This document shows positions 8,849-16,257 of a stretch of DNA of 64,000 nucleotides, in pieces; position 1 is the stretch's first letter; every line of letters starts with the position of its first letter. The stretch is from positions 39,666 through 103,665 of the forward strand of contig DATKKF010000020.1 in NCBI GenBank assembly GCA_035543115.1, written 5' to 3'. The notes under the pieces were generated by a model. It did not search any database, was not told the origin of the DNA, and saw nothing but the letters and a program-made list of their open reading frames with translations. The stretch comes from RPRB01 sp035543115 (GTDB lineage: Bacteria > Myxococcota > Myxococcia > Myxococcales > Myxococcaceae). The position numbers were made by a program, and so were the translations under genes.

Positions 8849-8988
8849 TGTCTTGTGCGATGGCCTACCACCCCACCCCGTCGCAGCGGGAGAGGGAATC
8901 TGCCCCCGCGCACCTGGACCTGGCAGCCGCTCCAGGAGCCAGGCCGACTGCCGACACCTGTCTGAAGAAACGACCGTCCCCACGGAGG

Positions 8989-9002
8989 GCCCCCGCGGGG
9001 GC
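8989..9002. repeat. Perfect 14-base GC palindrome in a divergent intergenic region
   Basis: GCCCCCGCGGGGGC is its own reverse complement. It lies in the 268-base gap 8849-9116 between the DHH phosphoesterase gene (minus) and the small ORF at 9117 (plus). It could be an operator or simply GC-rich sequence. I recognise nothing else in this gap except the good ribosome-binding site for the downstream ORF. Confidence 0.35.
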
Positions 9003-9116
9003 GTGTCACGGACTCCGCGGAAGAACACGACGTTCTCGTCGGGTCCTGGACGGCACGGTGCCTGCTACGGCCTGGACCGGTTCGCTGGACGTCGCTCCGG
9101 AACCCATGGAGGGAAC

Positions 9117-9326
9117 ATGTGCAAGTCGTCGGGGAAGAAGGGCACGCGGCTGCAGCGGCTGAAGCTGAAGGCCAGAGCACACCACGAGGCCGCGCAGACC
9201 ACGCTCGGCGAGCTCATCGCCGCCGCCTTCGACACGGTGGGCAACGAGGTGAAGGACGTCGCCCGCCTCCTGTCCTCCCCGGAGATTGGCCGGGCGGCGC
9301 ACGCGCGCATCGTCCTGGTCCAGTAG
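9117..9326 (+). CDS. Small conserved-looking hypothetical protein (69 aa)
   Basis: 69 residues (MCKSSGKKGTRLQRLKLKAR...). The start is supported by GGAGGGAAC directly before ATG. The N-terminal third is very basic (KSSGKKGTRLQRLKLKARAHH); the rest is predicted helical with an even charge distribution (TLGELIAAAFDTVGNEVKDVARLL). No transmembrane segment or known motif. The basic segment could bind nucleic acid, but that is speculation. It lies 46 bases before tatD on the same strand and may share its transcript. Codon use matches neighbouring genes, so I regard it as real. Confidence 0.6.
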   Translation: MCKSSGKKGTRLQRLKLKARAHHEAAQTTLGELIAAAFDTVGNEVKDVARLLSSPEIGRAAHARIVLVQ

Positions 9327-9372
9327 CTCCCGGCCGGCCTAGGGTCAGCGCTCTCGGACGAGGGCCGACCGG

Positions 9373-10158
9373 CTGATCGACACGCACTGCCATCTCGACG
9401 TCCCCCGGTTCGACCCGGACCGCGAGGCGGTGCTCGCCCGCGCCTGGGCCGCGGGGGTGGAAGGCATCCTGGTGCCGGCCATCGGACCGGAGGCGTGGGA
9501 GGCACTGCTCGCGCTGCCCCGGAGCGACCGGCGGCTCCAGGTGGCGCTGGGCATCCACCCGCAGCTCCTCCCCCAGCTCCCCGAGGAACAGGACGGGCCC
9601 GCGCTCGAGCGGCTCGATGGACTGCTCGGCTCTGGCGGCGCGGTCGCGGTGGGCGAATGCGGGCTGGACGGACCGAGCGCCGCCGGGGCGTCCATGGAGC
9701 GACAGCTCCGGGTGCTCGATGCGCATGCGCGCCTGGCTCGCAGGCACGGCCTGCCGCTCCTCGTGCACTGCCAGAAAGCGCACCCTGCGCTCGAGGAATG
9801 GCTCGCGCGCGCGCAGCTGCCCGACGCTGGGATGGTGCTCCACAGCTACAGCGGTGGGCCGGGCCGGGTCGGGGCGTGCGTGGCCCGAGGCTGCCACCTG
9901 AGCTTCGCGGGCCCGGTGAGCTGGCCCGAGGCCCGCAAACCGGTGGAGGCCCTCCGGCTCACCCCCCGCGAGCGGCTGCTGGTGGAGAGCGACGCCCCGG
10001 ACCAGGCCCCCGCTCCGTACCGCGGCGGGCGGAACGAGCCGGGCTTCCTGGTCCGGGTGGTCGAGGCCGTCGCCGCCGCGCTCGGCGAGCCGGTCGAGGC
10101 CACCGGGTCGCTGGTGGCGGAGAACGCCCGGCGCCTCTTTCCGGCGTTCCGGCGCTGA
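9373..10158 (+). CDS. tatD: TatD-family metal-dependent deoxyribonuclease, apparent CTG start
   Basis: 261 residues if CTG 9373 is used (LIDTHCHLDVPRFDPD...). TatD metal-ligand motifs are all present: the N-terminal HxH in DTHCHLD, HCQKAHPALEEWL, LHSYSGGPG, and ESDAPDQAPAPYRGGRNEP, ending with VAENARRLFPAF. TatD enzymes are 3'-5' exonucleases for DNA/RNA involved in oxidative-damage repair. The frame is closed by TAG at 9340-9342, and no ATG, GTG or TTG occurs in frame before the essential HxH motif; the first GTG (9430) would delete it. A GAGGG eight bases ahead of CTG 9373 supports a CTG start. Confidence 0.87.
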   Translation: MIDTHCHLDVPRFDPDREAVLARAWAAGVEGILVPAIGPEAWEALLALPRSDRRLQVALGIHPQLLPQLPEEQDGPALERLDGLLGSGGAVAVGECGLDGPSAAGASMERQLRVLDAHARLARRHGLPLLVHCQKAHPALEEWLARAQLPDAGMVLHSYSGGPGRVGACVARGCHLSFAGPVSWPEARKPVEALRLTPRERLLVESDAPDQAPAPYRGGRNEPGFLVRVVEAVAAALGEPVEATGSLVAENARRLFPAFRR

Positions 10159-10248
10159 TGGCCGTGAGGCCGGGCGGCGGCCACAGCCGATCGCCGGGCG
10201 GGAGTGTCCGCGCGCCCGCGACCCGGAGGCGCTAGAGAAGGGCCGCCC

Positions 10249-11112
10249 ATGACCGCCCCGTCGCTCCGCCCCTCCCCCCCGTCGGTCCCGCGCTCTGGCG
10301 AGGAGACCGCGCGCGCCTTCCGTCTGTCGCGGCGGTGGGATCGCACCGGCCGTCTGCTCGGGGACGAGGCCATGGAGCGGCTCGCGCGCGCCCGGGTGGT
10401 CGTCTTCGGCCTCGGCGGCGTGGGGAGCTACGCGGTCGAGGGGCTGGTCCGGAGCGGTGTGGGCCACCTCACCCTGGTGGACTTCGACGAGGTCTGCGTC
10501 ACCAACCTCAACCGCCAGCTGCACGCGACCGTTCGCACCGTGGGCAAGAGCAAGGCGGAGCTGATGGCCCAGCGCTGCCGCGAGGTGAACCCGGACTGCA
10601 CCGTGGAGCCGGTCTCCGAGTTCTACCGGGCGGAGACCTCCGAGCAGCTGCTCCAGCCGGGCTGGGACTTCGTGGTGGACGCCATCGACAACGTGAAGGC
10701 GAAGCTGCACCTGCTCCACCGATGCGTGCAGCTCCGGCTGCCGGTGGTCAGCAGCATGGGTGCCGCCGGGCGGCTCGACCCGACCGCCATCCGGGTCGAC
10801 GACCTGTCGGAGACCATCATCGACCCGTTCGCCAAGGACATCCGGAAGCTGCTCCGGCGCAAGTACGGGGTGGAGACCGACCGGCGCGCGGGCATCACCG
10901 CGGTCTACTCGGTCGAGCCCCCACGCACGCCGGTGCCGCTCAGCTACGACGCGGCGACCGAGGGGTTCCTCTGCGTCTGCCCGAGCCGCGAGAACGACTT
11001 CCACACCTGCGATCACCGCACCCAGGTGAACGGCAGCGTGGGCTTCGTGACCAGCGTGTTCGGGATGAACGCGGCGGGCGTGGTGGTCCGCCGCATCGCG
11101 CACGGCCGCTAG
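10249..11112 (+). CDS. tcdA: TcdA/CsdL: tRNA threonylcarbamoyladenosine dehydratase
   Basis: 287 residues (MTAPSLRPSPPSVPRSGEE...). This is an E1/ThiF/MoeB-like fold: ATP-binding FGLGGVGSYAVEGLVRSG near residue 55, VDFDEVCVTNLNRQLHA, VVDAIDNVKAKLHLL, and SSMGAAGRLDPTAIRV. The C-terminal YDAATEGFLCVCPS and GSVGFVTSVFGMNAAG stretches are typical of the TcdA branch rather than ubiquitin-like activating enzymes, which carry a transfer Cys. TcdA cyclises t6A37 to ct6A in ANN-decoding tRNAs using ATP. Length is slightly above the E. coli protein because of a Pro/Ser-rich N-terminal extension. Tail to tail with the nuclease gene (1-base gap). Confidence 0.9.
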   Translation: MTAPSLRPSPPSVPRSGEETARAFRLSRRWDRTGRLLGDEAMERLARARVVVFGLGGVGSYAVEGLVRSGVGHLTLVDFDEVCVTNLNRQLHATVRTVGKSKAELMAQRCREVNPDCTVEPVSEFYRAETSEQLLQPGWDFVVDAIDNVKAKLHLLHRCVQLRLPVVSSMGAAGRLDPTAIRVDDLSETIIDPFAKDIRKLLRRKYGVETDRRAGITAVYSVEPPRTPVPLSYDAATEGFLCVCPSRENDFHTCDHRTQVNGSVGFVTSVFGMNAAGVVVRRIAHGR

Positions 11113-11113
11113 C

Positions 11114-12112
11114 TCAGGCTGCGGTGGCGCTGGGTTCCTCCGGCTGCGGCGGGCGCGGCGGCAGCGAGGCGAAGGTCACGCCCTCCCGGCCGCAGGCACG
11201 GCGGAACGCGCAGCGGGCGCACTGGGGCAGCTCCTCGGTCATCGGGAACTGGGCCGCATCGAGCGGGGTATTCGCTGCGGCATTCACCAGGAGCTCGCGC
11301 ATCCGCTGCACGGACTCCCGGAAGTGGAGCGAGAAGTGCTGCACCGTCTGGGCGTCGACCGGGACCTCGACCTCCTGCCCGGCGTTGAGGAACACCAGCC
11401 GGCAGCGGACCTGGTGGGGCTCCACCCGGTGCCGGTGCGCGAGGTACAGCGCATAGCCCACCACCTGGTCCTCGTAGCCGGTGTGCGGCGCCCCGGTCTT
11501 CCAGTCCACCACGGTGATGTGCCCGTCGTGATCGCGGAAGGCGAAGTCCGGGATGGCGAACATCTTCACCCCGTCCATCTCGAACCAGCTGTGGTCCGCG
11601 CCCTCGTCCACCTCGAGCCACTGCTGTGGCTGCAGCGCCCGCGCCCGCTCGAGCCACGGCGACCGGAAGAACCAGCCCAGCGCCGCCTCCACTCCGTCCC
11701 AGATGCGCTTCCACTCGCTGTCCGGGAGAGGCTCGCCGTACTCGTGCTCCATCAGGCCCATGAACTCGAGCCGGCGGCGGTCCTTCCAGTAGGCCCGGGC
11801 CCGCGAGTGCTTGTAGTCCTCGCGCATGATGGCCCGCGCGCGGACGATGGCCCTCGCTCCGTCCGGCCGGCGCCCTGCTCGCACCTCGAGCAGCGCGTCC
11901 TTGATGACCGCGTGGACGACGCTGCCCGCCCAGTTGAAGCGGTTGGCCAGCTTCTTCAGAATCCAGAGCTGGCGGAGCTCGGGGTGCGCCTCGTCTTCCC
12001 AGCCGCCCCAGCTGCCGTAGTAATGGAGGTAGTACGCCCGCCGGCAGTCCTGGAACTTCTCGTGGCGGCTCTTCGACCAGCTGAAATCGTTGCTGAGGAC
12101 GTTCTGACCCAT
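11114..12112 (-). CDS. Stand-alone PD-(D/E)XK nuclease with Cas4/AddB-type Fe-S cysteine pattern
   Basis: 332 residues (MGQNVLSNDFSWSKSRHEKF...). The N-terminus has SWSKSRHEKFQDCRRAYYL, the 'box' preceding RecB/Cas4 nucleases, with a lone Cys. The catalytic core is AIPDFAFRDHDGHITVVDWK (Asp, then Asp-x-Lys), followed by YEDQVVGYALYLAHR, the QxxxY motif of RecB nucleases. The C-terminus has three clustered Cys (CARCAFRRAC). One N-terminal plus three C-terminal cysteines is the arrangement that holds a 4Fe-4S cluster in Cas4, AddB and Dna2. No helicase domain is attached and no cas genes lie nearby. Probably a DNA exonuclease in repair; specificity unknown. Its 5' end faces mutY. Confidence 0.8.
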   Translation of the reverse strand: MGQNVLSNDFSWSKSRHEKFQDCRRAYYLHYYGSWGGWEDEAHPELRQLWILKKLANRFNWAGSVVHAVIKDALLEVRAGRRPDGARAIVRARAIMREDYKHSRARAYWKDRRRLEFMGLMEHEYGEPLPDSEWKRIWDGVEAALGWFFRSPWLERARALQPQQWLEVDEGADHSWFEMDGVKMFAIPDFAFRDHDGHITVVDWKTGAPHTGYEDQVVGYALYLAHRHRVEPHQVRCRLVFLNAGQEVEVPVDAQTVQHFSLHFRESVQRMRELLVNAAANTPLDAAQFPMTEELPQCARCAFRRACGREGVTFASLPPRPPQPEEPSATAA

Positions 12113-13285
12113 TCCGGTACGAGGAGGACTGTAGCCCGGCGCCCTGTCACCGGGGCTGATTCGCGACGGACCCGCGTCGCGCCGACGCCCACCATCCCCG
12201 CGGCCGCCGAGCTTCGCCGGGCGCTGCTCGGCTGGTACGACGCCCAGGCGCGAGACCTGCCCTGGCGTCGCACCGGGGACCCGTACGCCATCTGGGTGAG
12301 CGAGGTGATGCTCCAGCAGACCCAGGTCTCGGTGGTCGTGCCCTACTGGACGGCGTTCCTCGCCCGGTTCCCCGACGTGGGCGCGCTGGCCCGGGCGAGC
12401 CTGGACCAGGTGCTCGCCGCCTGGCGCGGGCTCGGGTACTACGCCCGGGCGCGCAACCTCAAGCGCGCTGCGGAGGCGGTGGTCGAGCGGCACGGTGGCC
12501 GGCTCCCCGACGACGTCGACGCCTTGCGCGCCTTGCCGGGGTTCGGCCGGTACACCGTGGGCGCGGTGGCGTCGATCGCCCTCGGACGCGAGGTTCCGCT
12601 GGTCGATGGGAACGTGGCCCGGGTGCTGGCGCGGCTGTTCGGCATCGAGGGCGTGACGGGAGAGGCATCGCGCGAGAAGCTGCTCTGGTCGCTCGCCGGG
12701 GCGCTGGTCCGTGGCCAGCGCCCGGGCGACTGGAACCAGGCCCTGATGGAGCTCGGAGCGACGGTGTGTCGGCCCGAGCAGCCCATGTGCCTGCTCTGTC
12801 CCGTCCGGGCCCACTGCGTTGCGCTGGCCAGGGGCCGCGTCGGCGAGATTCCCGCGCCGAAGGTCCGCACCGCACGGCGGGCGCTGCACCTCGCGGTGGC
12901 CGCGGTCCGGAAGGGCGACACGGTGCTGCTCGTCCGCCGCCACGGGACGGGGCTCTTCGGCGGACTGTGGGAGCTCCCGGGGGTGGAGTGCACCCCGGGC
13001 GGCGAGATCGACGCGCTGCGTGCGCGCTGGCCGGAGATCGGCGACACGCTCCGCCCCCTGGGACGGGTGAAGCGGACGCTGACCCACCGCGCGCTCACGC
13101 TCGAGGTCTACGAGGTGGATGGTCCCGCGCCGCCCGAGGGCGCGCGCTGGGCGACCGCGCAGGAGATCGAATCGATGGGTGTTTCCGCCGCAATGCAGGC
13201 GGTGCTCCGCCGCGTGTTCGGTGCCGAGACGCCGCAAGGAGGCAGGCCATGGAGGAGCTCTCGCTCGCCACGCTCGCGCGGATGA
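12062..13285 (+). CDS. mutY: MutY A/G-specific adenine glycosylase (start uncertain)
   Basis: The glycosylase core reads WYDAQARDLPWRRTGDPY, VSEVMLQQTQVSVVVPYW, LPGFGRYTVGAVASIALG (helix-hairpin-helix), VDGNVARVLARLFG, and an Fe-S cluster motif CRPEQPMCLLCPVRAHC. A C-terminal NUDT1/MutT-like domain follows (GLFGGLWELPGVE). MutY removes A opposite 8-oxoG. The conserved part begins near 12200, but no ATG, GTG or TTG occurs in frame between 12065 and there. GTG 12062 is the nearest canonical start and would overlap the divergent nuclease gene by 51 bases, giving 407 residues. A strong GAGGAGG at 12121-12127 is followed only by non-canonical codons (ATC at 12194 is one option). The 3' end overlaps the next gene by 37 bases. 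Confidence 0.85.
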   Translation: MAALRPAEIVAEDVLTHSGTRRTVARRPVTGADSRRTRVAPTPTIPAAAELRRALLGWYDAQARDLPWRRTGDPYAIWVSEVMLQQTQVSVVVPYWTAFLARFPDVGALARASLDQVLAAWRGLGYYARARNLKRAAEAVVERHGGRLPDDVDALRALPGFGRYTVGAVASIALGREVPLVDGNVARVLARLFGIEGVTGEASREKLLWSLAGALVRGQRPGDWNQALMELGATVCRPEQPMCLLCPVRAHCVALARGRVGEIPAPKVRTARRALHLAVAAVRKGDTVLLVRRHGTGLFGGLWELPGVECTPGGEIDALRARWPEIGDTLRPLGRVKRTLTHRALTLEVYEVDGPAPPEGARWATAQEIESMGVSAAMQAVLRRVFGAETPQGGRPWRSSRSPRSRG

Positions 13286-13548
13286 TCGCCGCCGACGTGC
13301 TCCGAGCGCGTCCGGCGATCGGAGCGACCGGAACCGACGCCATCGCGCAACTGCTCGAGACGGCTCTGCGAACTGCGGTCCGTCAGGAGCGCCTGGCCTG
13401 CGTGGCCGAGTGCGAGCGGCGGCGGGACCTGTGGACGGGCACCGAGGAGCGCGCGGACGCCCCACCCTCGCTCAGGGCCGAAGCACGCTTCAGGGCGAAC
13501 GAGGCCGCCGTGCTCGCCGACGCCCTGAGGGCCCGTCCGACCTGGTGA
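13249..13548 (+). CDS. Small hypothetical protein overlapping the 3' end of mutY
   Basis: 99 residues (MEELSLATLARMIAADVLRA...). A consensus AAGGAGG seven bases before ATG 13249 strongly supports the start. The product is helical, Ala/Arg/Glu-rich, with no signal peptide or membrane segment: IAQLLETALRTAVRQERLAC then VAECERRRDLW. It overlaps mutY by 37 bases in another frame, suggesting coupled expression. No family recognised. Confidence 0.6.
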   Translation: MEELSLATLARMIAADVLRARPAIGATGTDAIAQLLETALRTAVRQERLACVAECERRRDLWTGTEERADAPPSLRAEARFRANEAAVLADALRARPTW

Positions 13549-13568
13549 GGCCTTGGGGCTGTCGAGGG

Positions 13569-14384
13569 TCAGTGCGCCTGCGTCCCGTCGAGCCACTCAG
13601 CCACGCCGCCGTGGCTCGAGCAGGCGCCGGAGTGATGCTGGGAGTAGCTGAGCGTCCCGTCCTTGCACTTGGCCGTCGGCGGGCCCTTCTCGCCGGTGGG
13701 GGTCGAGGCGTGAGACGCGGGAGCAGCGGATGCCGCCGGAGGTGCCTTGGCCGCGACGCTCGGGGCCGCCGGAGCTGCTTGAGCCGCCGCCGGGGCCGCC
13801 GCCGCGCTTCCGCCCTTGTCGATGCCCCCGTGCCCGCTGCAGGCGCCGCTCCCGCCCTTGCTCTTCGTGCCGTCCTTGCACGTCACCTCCGCCACGGCGG
13901 GTGCCGCCTTCGGGGCGGGAGCAGCGGGCGGGGCCGGAGCAGCCGCCTCGGCAGCAGGAGCGGACGTGCTCTTCGACTTCGAGCTGGAGCCGCTCTTCGC
14001 GGTGGACGAGGACTCGGCCTTGGTCGCGGACGCGCTCTTGTCCACGCCTCCGTGCCCGCTGCAGGCGCCGCTCCCACCCTTGCTCTTCGTGCCGTCCTTG
14101 CACGTCACCTCCGCCGCGGTGGCGCCGGCCGCAGCGGGCACCGCGGCCTCGGCTCCCGACTTGGACTTCGACTTGGACGTTGACGGGGCTTCGGACTTTT
14201 CAGCCGAGGCGCTCTTCGAGGCGCTCTTGTCCACGCCTCCGTGCCCGCTGCAGGCGCCGCTCCCGCCCTTGCTCTTCGTGCCGTCCTTGCACGTCACCCC
14301 CGAGGTGGTCTCCGCCCGGGCGACCCGGGGGCCCGCCACCACCAGCGGGGCCAGCAGCACCGCGATCCTGAGCATGCCGCGCAT
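13569..14384 (-). CDS. Exported protein with four DUF3761-type CKDG...ACSGHGG modules
   Basis: 271 residues. Signal peptide about 1-24 (ends VARA). Four copies of a short two-Cys module follow: residues ~31-53, 94-116 and 158-180 are virtually identical (TCKDGTKSKGGSGACSGHGG), and a diverged fourth lies at ~229-253 (CKDGTLSYSQHHSGACSSHG). Linkers are low-complexity Ala/Pro/Ser/Lys. DUF3761 normally occurs once per small secreted protein, so this is a tandem expansion. Each module pairs two Cys with a Gly/His-rich loop, suggesting a disulfide-closed or metal-binding knot, but no activity is known to me. Start ATG 14384 touches the stop of the upstream gene (TGATG). Confidence 0.75.
   Translation of the reverse strand: MRGMLRIAVLLAPLVVAGPRVARAETTSGVTCKDGTKSKGGSGACSGHGGVDKSASKSASAEKSEAPSTSKSKSKSGAEAAVPAAAGATAAEVTCKDGTKSKGGSGACSGHGGVDKSASATKAESSSTAKSGSSSKSKSTSAPAAEAAAPAPPAAPAPKAAPAVAEVTCKDGTKSKGGSGACSGHGGIDKGGSAAAAPAAAQAAPAAPSVAAKAPPAASAAPASHASTPTGEKGPPTAKCKDGTLSYSQHHSGACSSHGGVAEWLDGTQAH
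13813..14298. repeat. Three near-identical ~65-base direct repeats inside the DUF3761 gene
   Basis: Copies lie at roughly 13820-13888, 14040-14109 and 14230-14298. Each contains the shared core GTGCCCGCTGCAGGCGCCGC followed by the same downstream bases through GCACGTCACC. They encode the three identical modules. Near-perfect DNA identity, beyond what amino-acid conservation requires, points to recent duplication or gene conversion and makes copy-number change by recombination likely. Confidence 0.8.
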
Positions 14385-14902
14385 CAGCGGTTCCCCTTGG
14401 AGAGCCTGGACATCAGCAGGGCCAGCGCACCAGCGCCGATCGCCTTCACCAGCTGAGGATTCTTGGCGTAGAAGCCCGAGACCGCGTCGACGATCCCTGG
14501 ATTGAGCTCCCGTGCCTTGCGCGCCAGCGCCTCGACCGCCTGCGGGGGGATCTGCTGCGCCTGGGCAGCAGAGACCGTCCCTCCACCCTGAAGCACGCCG
14601 GCCAGTCCTCCGAGCCCGCCCACCCCGCCGAGCACGTTGCCCGCCGCGGGCCCGAGCCCCGAGAGGACCTGGTTCACGAGCGCCGCCTTCTGGTCAGGTG
14701 ACGACTGGCCGAAGAGTCCACTCAGCATCTGCTCGAACGGCGGCGTCTGGTCCGAGTTGAAGACGTGGCTGATGCCCTCGGCCAGCGCGCCGTGAGGCAC
14801 CGCGCCCGCCACCTTGTCGAACGCCGAGTGGATGTCCGCCTCGGAGGCGTTGCCGCCGAGCACGCCCTGCAGCACCTGACCCAGACCGTCTGCCCAGCCC
14901 AT
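14384..14902 (-). CDS. Hypothetical Gly/Ala-rich protein
   Basis: 172 residues (MGWADGLGQVLQGVLGGNAS...). No signal peptide. The N-terminal half is helical and polar; the middle is a Gly/Leu-rich stretch (GGVGGLGGLAGVLQGGG); the C-terminus has a short hydrophobic helix (AIGAGALALLMSRL). Phrases such as FEQMLSGLFGQSSPDQKAAL recall small YidB/DUF937-like proteins, but the match is too loose to name. It lies directly upstream of the DUF3761 gene with a 1-base TGATG junction, so the two are probably co-translated. Confidence 0.6.
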   Translation of the reverse strand: MGWADGLGQVLQGVLGGNASEADIHSAFDKVAGAVPHGALAEGISHVFNSDQTPPFEQMLSGLFGQSSPDQKAALVNQVLSGLGPAAGNVLGGVGGLGGLAGVLQGGGTVSAAQAQQIPPQAVEALARKARELNPGIVDAVSGFYAKNPQLVKAIGAGALALLMSRLSKGNR

Positions 14903-15036
14903 GGGAAGCCCTCCCTCGCGGTGGCCCGGGTATCAGGTTTCGGAAGCCACAGCGCCAGATGCAACTGGCTGATGGATGGACACACTCCCGTCACCAGTGT
15001 TCCGCGCGAGCGAATGGCCTAGATCCCGACTTCCCC

Positions 15037-16257
15037 ATGGCCGATCCGACCCGAAAGCTTCGCCCGCTCGAGCTCGCCCGCTGGCAGATCGAGCGCGACC
15101 AGGAGCGGATGCGGCGGATGCCGGCGCTCCTGGCGCGCAAGCGGGCGCGGATGACCGCCTCGCCGTTCGCCTTCCTGCGCGGATCGGCGCCGCTCTTCTA
15201 CCGGATCCTCCGGAACGTCCCCCGCCTCGCGCGCGGGCCGGAGGACGAGGGGCTGCTCTGCGGCGACCTCCACCTCGAGAACTTCGGCGTCTATCGCCCT
15301 GACCGTCCTTCGCGCGGCGGCGACCGAGTCGCCTTCGACCTCGACGACCTGGACCAGGCGTTCGTCGGCCACCTCCACCTCGACGTGCTCCGCGTCCTCA
15401 CCAGCGTGCTGCTCGCCGCGCGCGGGTGGGGCTGCACGACGGATGGCGCGCTCGAGCTCGCCTGGGCGCTGCTCGACGGATACCGCCGGGTCCGCGCCTC
15501 GGGGCGGCTCCCCCCGGCTCCAGCACCGGTCTCGGCTCTGCTCGCGCAGGTGGCCGCCCGGAAGCGGCGTGCCTTCCTCGACCGCTATACCCGCGTGGTG
15601 GGACACCACCGCCGCTTCAAGCTGGGCGACACCCTCCGGCCACTCCCCCGGACGGTGAGGGCGGCGTGTGCCCGCGCCTTCACTCGCTTCGGGAGGCAGG
15701 AGATGGAGCAGGGCGGGCAGTCCGCCGAGCGGTTCCGGGTCCTCGACCTTGCGTTTCGCGTCGCGGGCACCGGCAGCCTGGGCACCTTCCGGGTCGCGGT
15801 GCTGGTGGAGGGTCACGGCGCGCGCGACAGCGCCTGGCTGTTCGACATGAAGGCGATGGGCGAGCCGGCCGGTTCGGCGCTCGCCACCGAGGCCCCGGAA
15901 CCCGGACCGGAGCGGGTGGTCCAGGCGCTGCGGACCCTGCTGCGGGAGCCCCCGGCGATGCTGGGGACGGCCCGCGTGCTCGGGCAGGGTCTCCTGATCC
16001 GCCGCCTCACACCCCAGGACGACCGGCTGGACTGGGCGACCCTCCCTGCGGAGCAGCGCGCCCCCACGCTCGCCTTCCTTGGCGCGCTCAGCGGAGCGGC
16101 ACACCGCCGCGGGGCGCGGGGGAAGCTGCCCCCGCTCGAGCAGTCCGACGCTCGCAGGCTCCAGCGGGCCGCGGTCGAGCTGGCCGGGTTCCACGAGGCG
16201 GTCGCGCTCGCCTACGCCGCCGAGACGGGGGACGCTGGGGCTGCTCGCCGGGCATGA
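15037..16257 (+). CDS. DUF2252 family protein (kinase-like fold)
   Basis: 406 residues from ATG 15037 (MADPTRKLRPLELARWQIER...). Family hallmarks: ARMTASPFAFLRGSAPLFYR, LLCGDLHLENFGVYR at ~75-89, and VAFDLDDLDQAFVGHLHLDV at ~100-119. The pair GDxHxxNFG and FDxxDxD resembles the catalytic loop and metal-binding Asp of aminoglycoside-phosphotransferase-like kinases, so a small-molecule or protein phosphotransferase fold is likely; the substrate is unknown. The gene overlaps the following hydratase by four bases (ATGA), implying linked function. An upstream in-frame ATG (14959) exists, but DUF2252 homology starts near 15037. Confidence 0.8.
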   Translation: MADPTRKLRPLELARWQIERDQERMRRMPALLARKRARMTASPFAFLRGSAPLFYRILRNVPRLARGPEDEGLLCGDLHLENFGVYRPDRPSRGGDRVAFDLDDLDQAFVGHLHLDVLRVLTSVLLAARGWGCTTDGALELAWALLDGYRRVRASGRLPPAPAPVSALLAQVAARKRRAFLDRYTRVVGHHRRFKLGDTLRPLPRTVRAACARAFTRFGRQEMEQGGQSAERFRVLDLAFRVAGTGSLGTFRVAVLVEGHGARDSAWLFDMKAMGEPAGSALATEAPEPGPERVVQALRTLLREPPAMLGTARVLGQGLLIRRLTPQDDRLDWATLPAEQRAPTLAFLGALSGAAHRRGARGKLPPLEQSDARRLQRAAVELAGFHEAVALAYAAETGDAGAARRA

